The notes under the pieces were generated by a model. It was given only the letters and a program-made list of their open reading frames with translations, did not search any database and was not told where the DNA came from. From the IMG/VR virus record IMGVR_UViG_3300030380_005901, positions 62,001 through 126,000 of that record: a DNA stretch of 64,000 nt; one strand, given 5' to 3'. This DNA is from a virus. This document shows, piece by piece, positions 24,695 through 33,620 of this stretch. The translations under genes and the position numbers were made by a program. Numbering within the stretch: the stretch's first letter is position 1; every line of letters begins with the position of its first letter.

Positions 24695-24735
24695 AATGTT
24701 TATGTTTTATCTATAAATATCTTAAACATTTTTAA

Positions 24736-25191
24736 TTATACAGTTACACTATTTTTTTTAGCGGCTTGTTTAGCCAAATCTTCCTGTATTTTCTTTTGTT
24801 CTTGTAATGTTTTTATAGTTTCACAAATACCAATGTACTCATCAATACTATATTGTCTTAAAACACCGCTAAATGTAGTAATGTCAGGTTTAGTTATAGA
24901 TAATTTATCAGATTCTAAACTATATACTATCTGAGCCAATAAATCTTTTACTACATACTCTTTTTGTTTATTTTCTAACTGATCGAATATAGGTTCATTG
25001 ATTTGAATTATCACATCGTAGTCAGTCATAAACTTAACTATATCTTGTGCTTTTGTCACTTGCCCAAAACAATCTTTTAAAGATTCGTTTGATAGAATCT
25101 TAATATTAACGAATCCAGGTATCCCACTATTATTTATGTGTGTATTAAACACCTCTTTCGTTTCTTCGTATACTTCTTGAAATTTTGCCAT
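24736..25191 (-). CDS. Unknown protein resembling phage metallopeptidase-like family
   Basis: 151 residues. VIIQINEPIFDQL, then a helix (EYVVKDLLAQIVYSLES) and KPDITTFSGVLRQYS follow the layout of a putative phage metallopeptidase family, but the HExxH-like helix has no His, so the site would be dead. The C-terminus is a charged coiled coil. It lies next to dnaJ. The family call is tentative. Confidence 0.55.
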   Translation of the reverse strand: MAKFQEVYEETKEVFNTHINNSGIPGFVNIKILSNESLKDCFGQVTKAQDIVKFMTDYDVIIQINEPIFDQLENKQKEYVVKDLLAQIVYSLESDKLSITKPDITTFSGVLRQYSIDEYIGICETIKTLQEQKKIQEDLAKQAAKKNSVTV

Positions 25192-25236
25192 AATTAATAT
25201 ATTTTTTTACTAATTTAATCTTTTTATTCTACAAAA

Positions 25237-26259
25237 TCAAATATTTAAAGACTCAATTATTATTTTATCTTCTTTACTTATTTCTTTAGGGATGTCTACC
25301 CAAACTTCTACCATCATATCTCCTATGTTACCAGCTCTCTCCAAACCCTTTTTAGGTACTCTAAGTATATGCCCAACATCTGTTCCTTCTTTAATGGTAA
25401 TTCTTATTTTACCGTCTAAAGTTTCTAATTCTGGAGAACAACCCAAAACTAAGTCTTTATATGATAACTTAATTCTTTGGTGTATATCTTGATTATTTCT
25501 TTTAAAAACATTATGAGGTATTTCTACCATATTAATAATCAAATCACCACTAACCCCCCTCTTAATTGAGTTGCCTTTACCACGTATGGTAATATATTCA
25601 CCATCCATAACACCTTTAGGGATTTCAAAATCTATGGTTTCCTCTTTTAATTTGACACCTAACCCATTACATTTTTTACAAGGTTTTACTATAACACTAC
25701 CCTCACCATTACATTTTGGACAAATAGTCGTATTTTGAATTTTTCCAAATGGGGTACTAGTAATTCTAACCACTTGTCCTGTACCTCTACATGCGTTACA
25801 TGTCGATGTCTCACCCCCTTGAGAATTACAATCATTACATGAATCATTCCTTTTATATTTTATCTTCTTATATATACCACTATGGATATCTTCTAAAGAT
25901 AATTTCATATTAACTCTAATATCTGTCCCTTTAAATCTTTTTGGTCTTTGAGATCTACCACCAAATGGATTTCCCTCTTCACCGAAAAAAGAACTAAAGA
26001 TATCGCCCATATCAAACCCACCACCAAATGGGTTACCCCCTCTACCATCAGGTGTGCCATATGTATCATAGTTTTGTCTTTTTTGAGAATCTGATAAAAC
26101 ATCATACGCTTCTGCTACTTCTTTAAATTTTTCTTCCGCCGCAGGCTCATTATTTACGTCTGGATGATACTTTTTAGATAGTTTCCTATAAGCTTTTTTG
26201 AGTGTTGAGTCATCAACATTTTTATCAACTCCTAAAACTTTATAATAATCTTTTGTCAT
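25237..26259 (-). CDS. dnaJ: Type I DnaJ (Hsp40) co-chaperone
   Basis: 340 residues. J domain at residues 1-70 with YHPDVN (HPD motif), a G/F region (about 75-105), four CxxCxGxG zinc motifs (about 138-205: CNDCNSQG, CNACRGTG, CPKCNGEG, CKKCNGLG) and a C-terminal substrate-binding domain. It should stimulate host DnaK and bring unfolded phage proteins to it. Full-length phage DnaJ is uncommon. It lies divergent from the plus-strand gene at 26312. Confidence 0.95.
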   Translation of the reverse strand: MTKDYYKVLGVDKNVDDSTLKKAYRKLSKKYHPDVNNEPAAEEKFKEVAEAYDVLSDSQKRQNYDTYGTPDGRGGNPFGGGFDMGDIFSSFFGEEGNPFGGRSQRPKRFKGTDIRVNMKLSLEDIHSGIYKKIKYKRNDSCNDCNSQGGETSTCNACRGTGQVVRITSTPFGKIQNTTICPKCNGEGSVIVKPCKKCNGLGVKLKEETIDFEIPKGVMDGEYITIRGKGNSIKRGVSGDLIINMVEIPHNVFKRNNQDIHQRIKLSYKDLVLGCSPELETLDGKIRITIKEGTDVGHILRVPKKGLERAGNIGDMMVEVWVDIPKEISKEDKIIIESLNI

Positions 26260-26311
26260 TATATATTATTTATTTATAAATAATAACACTTATTTTAATA
26301 AAAATAAAGAA

Positions 26312-26959
26312 ATGCAGTATAAAATTATTATAACTAGTAATAATAAAAAGAAAAAAATATTATTTAAAGGTAGTGATTTATCATTTGCACGTAAAAAATA
26401 TTTTAAATATAAAGATACTAATAAAGTATTATTTAGTAGAGATCATATTGCCTATAAAAAAGTGAAACCAGTACATTATGAACTTATATTAGTTAAAGAA
26501 TGGGAAAAAAACGATAAAATATATACTACAAGAGACAGTATGGGTAGGAATATTGAGATTATAGATAAAAATAAAAGATGGACTATGATTGAAAAATGTG
26601 ATTACTATTTTGAGGAAAGATTTACTGTCTTTAACTCAAACAAAAGATTAACTACTATAGAAATAATTAAATCTATTTTAATGAAGAAAGAAAAAGGTTT
26701 AACTATTAAACAAGTAAACTACATAAATAACAAATTACTCATACATCAAAACAACGACTTTGATATAATACTATGTAAATGTCAAAAAGATTGTGAAAAA
26801 TTATATTATTTATTACAAGATTTTTATGAAAATAATAATTTAAATAATATAATGTTTACCGGAAAAATAAGTAAAAATAAAAAAGAAACATATAAACTTA
26901 TTAAAGATAAAACTGGATGGGATGAGTTTAAGTTATATAGGACTAAAACCAGACCTTAA
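26312..26959 (+). CDS. Unknown basic protein
   Basis: 215 residues, K/N/Y-rich, starting MQYKIIITSNNKKKKILFKG. Alternating strands and helices; no motif recognised. Plus strand, convergent with the next gene with a 4-nt overlap. Confidence 0.65.
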   Translation: MQYKIIITSNNKKKKILFKGSDLSFARKKYFKYKDTNKVLFSRDHIAYKKVKPVHYELILVKEWEKNDKIYTTRDSMGRNIEIIDKNKRWTMIEKCDYYFEERFTVFNSNKRLTTIEIIKSILMKKEKGLTIKQVNYINNKLLIHQNNDFDIILCKCQKDCEKLYYLLQDFYENNNLNNIMFTGKISKNKKETYKLIKDKTGWDEFKLYRTKTRP

Positions 26960-27420
26960 ACCAATTGGTTTTCTAATTCTTTAATTAAAGAATCTATTTT
27001 ATTATACTCATCTTTAGTGTTAATATATAAAGGATTAATACACACTATTTTTTCTTCACCGTCTGTCGGCATAAAAAATAATCTTACATTGTCTCCTTTT
27101 TCATCTAAATATTTTTTAACATTTTCCCCATATGCGGCAACTAATTCTTTATTAGTGAATAAATCTTTACTTAAATAAAATACTAAAAATAATGGTTTTT
27201 CTACAGGATCTTCGTCTTCTTTAAACTTTTCTAATGAAACGTAACTAATATTGATCGTATCAATTTCATATTTTTCACTTAACTCTTCTTCTTTTCTCAA
27301 CCTTTCTTCATCACCATAAATGTCATAACATTCTAAGGAGTTATCATTTTGATCTTTCAAATACACTAAATACGATCTCTTTCCGTTTTTAAGTGAATAA
27401 TTTTTAGTTACTATTTTCAT
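26956..27420 (-). CDS. Unknown acidic protein
   Basis: 154 residues starting MKIVTKNYSLKNGKRSYLV. Beta-rich first half, charged helix at the end. No family recognised. The gene sits behind thioredoxin in the transcript order. Confidence 0.62.
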   Translation of the reverse strand: MKIVTKNYSLKNGKRSYLVYLKDQNDNSLECYDIYGDEERLRKEEELSEKYEIDTINISYVSLEKFKEDEDPVEKPLFLVFYLSKDLFTNKELVAAYGENVKKYLDEKGDNVRLFFMPTDGEEKIVCINPLYINTKDEYNKIDSLIKELENQLV

Positions 27421-27487
27421 TACATATATTTATACTTTTTTATTATTATAGTATAATATTAGTTATTTTTTTTGATACTGTAAATGT

Positions 27488-27784
27488 TTAGATAAACTTT
27501 TTTATAGATTCTGTTATTAAATTTTTAGGTGGTAAACCACTTTGTCTCCAAACTATTTTACCTTCTTTAAATAGTAATAGTGTAGGTACACTCCTAATAC
27601 CATATTTTGTTGCCGCATCATGATTCTTATCTATATCCACTTTTATAATTTTAGTTTCGTCACCCATTTCTGATGCAACTTGTTCTAATAATGGTGACAT
27701 CATTTTACAGGGTCCACACCAAGTAGCATAAAAATCTACTAGTGTAGGTTTTTCGGATTTTATCAATTCATCAAATTTTCCCAT
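27488..27784 (-). CDS. trxA: Thioredoxin
   Basis: 98 residues with FYATWCGPCKMMSPLL (WCGPC redox centre at about residues 22-26), the Asp/Lys pair of the buried core (VDID-K) and SVPTLLLF with the cis-proline. A complete short thioredoxin that should be kept reduced by host thioredoxin reductase; likely partners are ribonucleotide reductase or other phage enzymes. It is the next gene after the ncRNA terminator. Confidence 0.95.
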   Translation of the reverse strand: MGKFDELIKSEKPTLVDFYATWCGPCKMMSPLLEQVASEMGDETKIIKVDIDKNHDAATKYGIRSVPTLLLFKEGKIVWRQSGLPPKNLITESIKKFI

Positions 27785-27820
27785 AATATTTTTATTATTA
27801 AATATACTAAAGTTTTAACA

Positions 27821-27855
27821 AAAAAAAAGAGGATACTAATTAAAATATCCTCTTT
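27821..27855 (-). terminator. Rho-independent terminator of the ncRNA transcript
   Basis: Minus strand AAAGAGGATA, a 10-nt loop, TATCCTCTTT and a run of T. Its position, more than 400 nt past the DUF2828 stop with no ORF between, defines the 3' end of an RNA. Confidence 0.88.
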
Positions 27856-28278
27856 CAATAATGTGGTGTCGGAATGATGATTCAGATTTCATTAACGAAG
27901 GGTCTGTCCCTACGGTAGATTTGGTAACTCAGCCCCACTGAGTGTCTTTGTTTTACTTGAGACAAAATCAAGAGGTATGTTTTACAACCTAAAGTGTGAG
28001 ACTATCTCACGTTTAAACTTACCTATGGTTGATCCCTTTATAAATTTTGGGTAAAAGGGATAATAAAACCTCTGTTCTACTTTCTAGTTTTAAGTTAGAG
28101 TTTGCAGAAACCATTCGTTTTACACCAATATAAAAAACGGTAGCGGAATTGTATGTGTTTGTTTTTTTCTCCCCCCCATTACTGAAAGGTGGTGGGTCAA
28201 ACTCCCACTTTCTCGATCTTGGTTTTAGTTTTTTAATTTGCCGAAACCATTCCTCTATACCATTTTTATGTCAAAGAA
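27826..28278 (-). ncRNA. Structured non-coding RNA beside the DUF2828 gene
   Basis: About 450 nt without a credible ORF, the longest non-coding stretch in the window, ended by a strong terminator. On the minus strand several hairpins are visible: GTGGG-AGTTTGA-CCCAC (5-bp stem with 7-nt loop, like a tRNA T arm), ATCCCTTT...AAAGGGAT, GTGAGA-TAG-TCTCAC, TGTCT...AGACA and ACTCAG-TGGGG-CTGAGT. A roughly 50-nt imperfect direct repeat around GAATGGTTTC-(G/T)-GCAAA starts at 28252 and 28116. It follows DUF2828 directly, so it may be cut from the same transcript. No match to RNase P, 6S or SRP RNA was seen. A Y RNA-like partner is a hypothesis. Confidence 0.65.
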
Positions 28279-29730
28279 CTATACCGTTATATTCTCATAT
28301 CTAGTACTATCAACAGTTTTCATCATTACTGAGTAAGGAGTTAAATTCTCCCCATTCAATACTGACTTTAGTATTGATGGACTAAATCCTGAGATTAAAG
28401 CGGTGTTCATCTCATCCTGTTTAACAGGAAAATTATCATTACCTCTGGAATGAAGATTCCAAAATACTATTGTTGGTATTTCATAACCAGCTTCTTCATA
28501 TTTTGTTTTAATCATCTCCATTGCAGTAGGATTCCAATCAGAAGATTCTTCCCAACGATTTCCTGTCGCTGCATCGAATTCCATATCTGATAATATTAAT
28601 ATTTTTGTCGGCATTTCCCCTAAAGGAATGTTATGAGTTACTGCCTGATTCAACAATAAATCAAATGTTGCCGTTAGATTTGTACTCATTCCCCAATGTG
28701 CACTTCTTAACTGTTGTAATTTACCTTTTAGTGAATCACCAGTTAAGTACTGTAAACTCGGTGTTGAAGAAAAAGTTAAAAAACTATCTTTAAATGCTCC
28801 TTCATTCCTTTCTGAAATATAGATACCTAATGATATTGCTACATCCATACAAGTAAGTGAATCATTACTACCTGCGGAACAACTCATTGAACCTGAAACA
28901 TCAACCATTGGTAAAACTCTATCCTCATTACCTTCCATAAAGTTAGGTAAGTTATCCCATTGATTTTGAGAAACTGTTTCATCAACACCAGTATACAAAG
29001 TCTTTAAAATATCGTAAGGGTATAGTGCTCCACTATTAACTGTAGTTTTACCTTCTTTAAGGTCTTCTACAAATTGGTTATATCCCTTTTCATCTCTTCT
29101 CCAAAACGCTTTTTGGTATCTTGCCGATGCCAATGAAGGTATTTTAGAGTAGTCAATTTCTTTCCATCGATTTGAACACATCTTAGTTTCTACTACATCT
29201 GTCAAACCTACTAATCTTTTTCTTAATTCTTTTGGGGAAACTTTTAAAGCTCTTCTAACTTTGTTAAATACTTCACCTTTACGAGGCATCCACTTAGCAC
29301 ATAAACCGTCTTCGTTACCTAAGGCAGTTACGATTAAGTCTATAACCATACCTTCTAACTCACTACCAATTAATGTAAATACATCATCCCATCTTCCGTA
29401 TTCAGAAATAAGATGAACATTCTTTTTAACAACATCTGGTGAAAGTTTTACTAAGTGAGAAATAACATCTCTAAAGATTTGTCTCTCACCGGCACCTTCT
29501 CTAACATCTCTTACCCAAAAAAGGATACGAGTTGCAACTAATGGGTTTTCACTATATGCTTTGGAAAATTTTTCAATTAAGGTAACTTTATTTTTCCCTC
29601 TCATAGCCCCAATAGAGAAAAATAAATCTACACAGTTATTTAGTGTAGTATTATTTGTAGACATACCGTTTTCGGTTAATTGCGTTTTTTCTTCCTCCAT
29701 TTCTCTGTATTTAGTCATTGAATTAGCCAT
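28279..29730 (-). CDS. DUF2828 protein: TROVE-like helical region plus vWA domain
   Basis: 483 residues from MANSMTKYREMEEEK; the start is fixed by the promoter at 29771-29802, which excludes the longer frame. Residues about 25-250 are helical, with FWVRDVREGAGERQIFRDV, EYGRWDDVF, AKWMPRKG and KIPSLASARY, as in DUF2828 and the related TROVE domain of Ro60. Residues about 270-480 are a vWA fold with a full MIDAS: PMVDVSGSMS, then T (NLTATFD) and LSDMEFD. Ro60 binds Y RNA and misfolded RNA in its helical ring; DUF2828 function is not established. The adjacent structured RNA makes an RNA-binding role plausible. Confidence 0.88.
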   Translation of the reverse strand: MANSMTKYREMEEEKTQLTENGMSTNNTTLNNCVDLFFSIGAMRGKNKVTLIEKFSKAYSENPLVATRILFWVRDVREGAGERQIFRDVISHLVKLSPDVVKKNVHLISEYGRWDDVFTLIGSELEGMVIDLIVTALGNEDGLCAKWMPRKGEVFNKVRRALKVSPKELRKRLVGLTDVVETKMCSNRWKEIDYSKIPSLASARYQKAFWRRDEKGYNQFVEDLKEGKTTVNSGALYPYDILKTLYTGVDETVSQNQWDNLPNFMEGNEDRVLPMVDVSGSMSCSAGSNDSLTCMDVAISLGIYISERNEGAFKDSFLTFSSTPSLQYLTGDSLKGKLQQLRSAHWGMSTNLTATFDLLLNQAVTHNIPLGEMPTKILILSDMEFDAATGNRWEESSDWNPTAMEMIKTKYEEAGYEIPTIVFWNLHSRGNDNFPVKQDEMNTALISGFSPSILKSVLNGENLTPYSVMMKTVDSTRYENITV

Positions 29731-29770
29731 AATTTTGGTTGTTTTTATATTGTTCTTTAAAAGTGTGATA

Positions 29771-29802
29771 CAAATATAGGGCAAATATATTTAAAAGTCA
29801 AA
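29771..29802 (-). promoter_or_regulatory. Host-type promoter TTTG-N20-TATATTTG
   Basis: Minus strand TTTG (29802-29799), 20 nt, TATATTTG (29778-29771), a perfect Bacteroidota promoter. The leader to the ATG at 29730 is about 35 nt. Confidence 0.8.
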
Positions 29803-29820
29803 TTTTTTTTTTAATTTTTT

Positions 29821-30519
29821 TTAAAAAGTTAATTTATAACCCACCCCTCTTACAGATTTAAAGAAGGTATTAGGGGTTTTGTCCTTCTCAAATATTTTTC
29901 TTAAAGACAGTATAACATTATCTATTGTTCTAGTTTTTATGTAAACATCATACCCCCATATCTTTTCTAAAATTTCTTCTCTAGACACAACTTCATTATT
30001 TTTACTAATTAAAAGTTTTAATAATTTAACTTGTCTTTGGGTTAATCTAAATTCATCACCCACCTCATTACTGACAATAAATGATTTAAAGTCAATACTA
30101 TGATCACCAATTTCTATTTTATCAGTAGTCATATTACTAACGTTTTTACCAAATAATTTAATATAATTTATGGTTTTATATTTTATTTCTTCATAAGACA
30201 AAGGTTTTACTAAGTAATCATTTACACCATTCCGTAATAATTGTAACATTTTGTTTTCATGATCGTGAAAACTAATATATATAATAGGTGTTTTACTATC
30301 CTCTAATCTTATGGTTTGAACTAAGTCTAACCCTTCGATATCCACTAATTTTTCATCTAAAATTACAACATCAAACCTAGATTCTCTTATTTTTGTAAGT
30401 CCCTCTTTTCCATGTATTACGGCAACACACTCAAAATTTTGGGTGTCGAATTGTTCAGTAATTGATGAATGGATTTCTTTATCTACACCAATTATTAATA
30501 TTCTATTTTTTTCCTCCAT
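29821..30519 (-). CDS. OmpR-type response regulator
   Basis: 232 residues. Receiver domain at about 5-118 with phospho-acceptor Asp in VVILDEKL and Lys in DYLVKPLS; the usual acidic pair near residue 10 (DD) is altered to a VDKE stretch. Winged-helix domain at about 135-230: LTQRQVKLLKLLISKN, EILEKIWGYD, TRTIDNVILSLRKIF and FKSVRGVGYKL. It should bind DNA and adjust transcription. No histidine kinase is in the window, so it may act without phosphorylation or be driven by a host kinase. Such regulators are rare in phages. Confidence 0.92.
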   Translation of the reverse strand: MEEKNRILIIGVDKEIHSSITEQFDTQNFECVAVIHGKEGLTKIRESRFDVVILDEKLVDIEGLDLVQTIRLEDSKTPIIYISFHDHENKMLQLLRNGVNDYLVKPLSYEEIKYKTINYIKLFGKNVSNMTTDKIEIGDHSIDFKSFIVSNEVGDEFRLTQRQVKLLKLLISKNNEVVSREEILEKIWGYDVYIKTRTIDNVILSLRKIFEKDKTPNTFFKSVRGVGYKLTF

Positions 30520-30521
30520 AA

Positions 30522-31160
30522 TTAATTATCAAACCAAAATACTATTCTTATATCATCTGGATTACCAAATTTCTGTAAATCAGGTACTAGAGTTTTAAAG
30601 AAATACGCATCTATACCCATATCATATAACTCTTTGGTACTCATTTTATAATACTTACTACTCATTAATTCTCTCAATGTTAAGTAATTATGTGAATGAG
30701 CGTCCATTCCCCAGTCATCTGATATACCTTTTATTTCATCACTCACATCATCAGGTAAGAAATCCCCTCTATCAGGTACTATCATATCTATTGATGTGTC
30801 TCTTACACCTGCCAATGCACCAAACAGTCTATAACACCTACCACCATAGGGTTGATCACTATAAGGATATGGAAATAATCCTTTTTGATCTGCCTCATAC
30901 CAATGTAGATGTTCATCTGCCATATTTTTTGGGATATAATTACCAATAATGTACTCTTCTAATTTATTAGAGGGTTCTTCACCATCTCTCCATTTTTGTA
31001 AAATAGTCCATCCTTCATCCTCAGTTATACCCATATTAGTCACTAAATGTCTTACTATAAGACTTGCACCATAAGATTGGAAAAATACATCTCCCATCTT
31101 ATCCCAATTATGTGTAACTGGATTTTTCTTTTCCACATACATATGTATATCACATCCCAT
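30522..31160 (-). CDS. MGCDIH-family phage protein
   Basis: 212 residues starting MGCDIHMYVEKKN. Later motifs YRLFGALAGVRDTS, the RGDFLPDDVS stretch and DAHSHNYLTLREL belong to a family seen in many phages and some bacteria, with no known function. The conserved C, D and H residues suggest metal binding. It is separated by 2 nt from the response regulator gene and both a host-type promoter and an ATATTTAT box precede it. Confidence 0.78.
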   Translation of the reverse strand: MGCDIHMYVEKKNPVTHNWDKMGDVFFQSYGASLIVRHLVTNMGITEDEGWTILQKWRDGEEPSNKLEEYIIGNYIPKNMADEHLHWYEADQKGLFPYPYSDQPYGGRCYRLFGALAGVRDTSIDMIVPDRGDFLPDDVSDEIKGISDDWGMDAHSHNYLTLRELMSSKYYKMSTKELYDMGIDAYFFKTLVPDLQKFGNPDDIRIVFWFDN

Positions 31161-31164
31161 ACTT

Positions 31165-31214
31165 ATAAATATTTAATTTTTTGTAAATATAGTAATTTAT
31201 AATTAAAATTCAAA
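31165..31214 (-). promoter_or_regulatory. Host-type promoter TTTG-N19-TATATTTA followed by an ATATTTAT box
   Basis: Minus strand TTTG (31214-31211), 19 nt, TATATTTA (31191-31184), and further on ATATTTAT (31172-31165), 4 nt before the ATG. Both promoter classes occur together here, which may allow expression in two phases of infection. Confidence 0.5.
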
Positions 31215-33614
31215 ATTACCTGTGTCGAAAAAGTTGGTTATTGATTCTTCTATAGTATTAGGTTCATCAAGATTACAATTACCGATTACCCATTTATGTC
31301 CTTCTACTCCTTCATTAATTATAAACTTAACCGATAAACGTTTTTCGTCTTCTTCTAGTCCTTCTTCTATATTAGCTTTAATTTGTGCTCTCTCACTATC
31401 TGTTGACCATTCTAGTCTATAAGTACCTTTGGGGTAAAACATATAATCTTTAAGGAATATCCCACTCGTACTATCAAATTCACTAATTATACCACCATCA
31501 TCATCATTTAATCTATTCACTAATCCCTCAATTATTTTATTATACTTATTATATTTTTCGGGTATGAGATAGTTAGTTCTGTCGGGCTCATTTTTATAAA
31601 GAGAAAGAAATTCAGATAAAATATGCCCACTTTCTCTCACTTTTAAACCATCGTTAATCCTCTTTACCTCTATAGTAGAACCACTATCAATTATAACACC
31701 ATCATCTAATAAAACATCTATGTTTGCGGTAATATCATGTTTTTGAATACTCCTATCCTCCCCTCTTATAATTGCGCCATATAATGTATCCACACAATCC
31801 TCCCAATCGCTATCGGAATCAATTAACTCTTTTAATAATGTATTGTTAGGTAATAATCTAGATTTATTACCAATACTACTACCACAATCTCTAAAATAAT
31901 GTCTTAACATTTCATCGTCATCATTCCGACATTCACAAAAACTTAATTCATACTTAATGTGTTGGAATGTTTTAGTATTAACGTTATCTAATGTATCTTG
32001 AATATCCTCAACATCCATTGCATTATCCACCTTACCCATTATAGCCCTTAACGCTTTTTTAGATTTATTATTTTTAGTGGTTTGTGTTATGTCTCTTTCA
32101 TAGGTTTTTTTCAAAGTATTATTAATTTTAGTTAATATAGTATTAATTCCATCTAAACTATAATCTTTAATCTCTATCGCTTTATCAAAAACTTTTTTTA
32201 ATCCACCAAATAAACCTTTTACAGTTCTTTCGTCAGTTTTTTTTCGAATATCTAAGTATTCTTGTATGGCATCATATTTATTCGACCCACCCCCTATGTA
32301 TCTCCGAATTATAGATTCGAATTTTTTATATTTTTCTATATCCTTAACTATTTCTTTCTTTTTTTCTAATGCGTTTTTATATGGTAGGTATTTAAATAAA
32401 CTTTTTAGTGGTTTATTTGATCTTTTAGTTTTTATGACCTCAATAAATTCATTTATATCTTTTAATTTTTTTTCTAATTCATTAATTATGGTTATATTTT
32501 TACTTGTCGAATCTTTCCCAACAACGAAGGCATCTGCCATATCTTTTAAATCCCTTTCTATATCTTTATCACTTCGTTTATGTTCTATTTTATATACCCC
32601 AAAATTTACTAAATTATTGAATAACTCTAAAGAAGTGAGTTTATTTAATTTTTGTTTATTGTTAATATCTCTACCGTATTGAAATGATAATATATTTTTT
32701 AATTCATCACTGACACCACTAACATCCAATTTATTTGTTTCGTCTTGTGTTATCAACCCCAATATTATATCCCAAACTCTTCTGTTCACTATTCCAGTCT
32801 CTTCCATTTTATGATCTGCTTGTAACAGTTGTACATAAAATTCAGTGAATCCTGAAAATACTCCTTCTTCTTTTTCTCTTTCTAACCCTATTTTATAACC
32901 TTCGCCTTGATCATATTTATCCAACAAGAGGTTCTGTAATATTTTTAAATTTTGTTTTTCTGAATCTCTATCTATGGGTGTATCTATACTTAATAATGGT
33001 AAATCACTATTATTATCTTGTTCTATTTGGTTTTTCCTATTTTTTTCTTTGGTAACAGGAGTTTCATGGGGTTTTAATTCTACATCAAGTTCTTCAATTT
33101 TATCACCTAATATTTTAATAATATCTTCAGGTACAAATTGTGCTACGTAATTATCAGCACCTAAGTCTTTAACGGATGATAATAGGGTTTGTAATTGGAT
33201 TTGTAATGTGTTTGAGTTTTTGGGGACATCTCTCCACGTCTTGTCTTTTTTTTCTATAAATTTATTATGTATACGTTTTAATTCCTCAAATTTATTACTA
33301 AGAAATAATACGTCCTCTATAAAATTATCTTCTAAATTATTTACACCTAAAAACTCCGATAATTGTTGTTTATTATTAACTAACACTTCCCATCTTTCCT
33401 TAAATTTATCATATATTTCGTCTATGTTTGTGAATTCATTATGTGATCTTAACTGACGAATAATAAAATCATAATCCGATTTTATTTGTTTGTACTCTTT
33501 TTCTATTTCGGGGTGTAACTTTTTAGGGTTATTATAACTACCATACTCATTCAATACCAATTTACCGGTATCAAAGAATTCTTCTACTATAATGTCTAAT
33601 GATTTTTTATCCAT
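31203..33614 (-). CDS. Large mostly helical protein, possible virion protein
   Basis: 803 residues. It begins MDKKSLDIIVEEFFDTGKLVL and ends with a similar SITNFFDTGNFEF, so the same short motif marks both ends. Residues about 250-300 (FTEFYVQLLQADHKMEETG, then a NRRVWDII helix) resemble a peptidoglycan-binding-like fold. The centre (about 350-560) is highly charged helix. The C-terminal part contains a Cys-rich CECRNDDDE and a domain ending WVIGNCNLDEPN. No enzyme motif. Size and the ATATTTAT start box fit a late, injected or structural protein, but this is inference. Confidence 0.68.
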   Translation of the reverse strand: MDKKSLDIIVEEFFDTGKLVLNEYGSYNNPKKLHPEIEKEYKQIKSDYDFIIRQLRSHNEFTNIDEIYDKFKERWEVLVNNKQQLSEFLGVNNLEDNFIEDVLFLSNKFEELKRIHNKFIEKKDKTWRDVPKNSNTLQIQLQTLLSSVKDLGADNYVAQFVPEDIIKILGDKIEELDVELKPHETPVTKEKNRKNQIEQDNNSDLPLLSIDTPIDRDSEKQNLKILQNLLLDKYDQGEGYKIGLEREKEEGVFSGFTEFYVQLLQADHKMEETGIVNRRVWDIILGLITQDETNKLDVSGVSDELKNILSFQYGRDINNKQKLNKLTSLELFNNLVNFGVYKIEHKRSDKDIERDLKDMADAFVVGKDSTSKNITIINELEKKLKDINEFIEVIKTKRSNKPLKSLFKYLPYKNALEKKKEIVKDIEKYKKFESIIRRYIGGGSNKYDAIQEYLDIRKKTDERTVKGLFGGLKKVFDKAIEIKDYSLDGINTILTKINNTLKKTYERDITQTTKNNKSKKALRAIMGKVDNAMDVEDIQDTLDNVNTKTFQHIKYELSFCECRNDDDEMLRHYFRDCGSSIGNKSRLLPNNTLLKELIDSDSDWEDCVDTLYGAIIRGEDRSIQKHDITANIDVLLDDGVIIDSGSTIEVKRINDGLKVRESGHILSEFLSLYKNEPDRTNYLIPEKYNKYNKIIEGLVNRLNDDDGGIISEFDSTSGIFLKDYMFYPKGTYRLEWSTDSERAQIKANIEEGLEEDEKRLSVKFIINEGVEGHKWVIGNCNLDEPNTIEESITNFFDTGNFEF

Positions 33615-33620
33615 ATATTA

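Noticed and set aside
24706-24723. TATAAATA on the plus strand as a T4-type late promoter
   Set aside because: The plus-strand TATAAATA copies sit just before minus-strand starts, so they point the wrong way. The same bases read as ATATTTAT on the sense strand, which fits gene orientation, so I list them as that box instead.
27861-28278. RNase P RNA, 6S RNA, SRP RNA or a group I intron in the non-coding region
   Set aside because: I looked for the conserved RNase P and SRP motifs and for intron core elements and a split gene, and saw none. A second tmRNA is also excluded, as there is no acceptor pairing or tag.
29731-29784. Upstream start for the DUF2828 gene
   Set aside because: It would place the start inside the -7 box of a perfect promoter.
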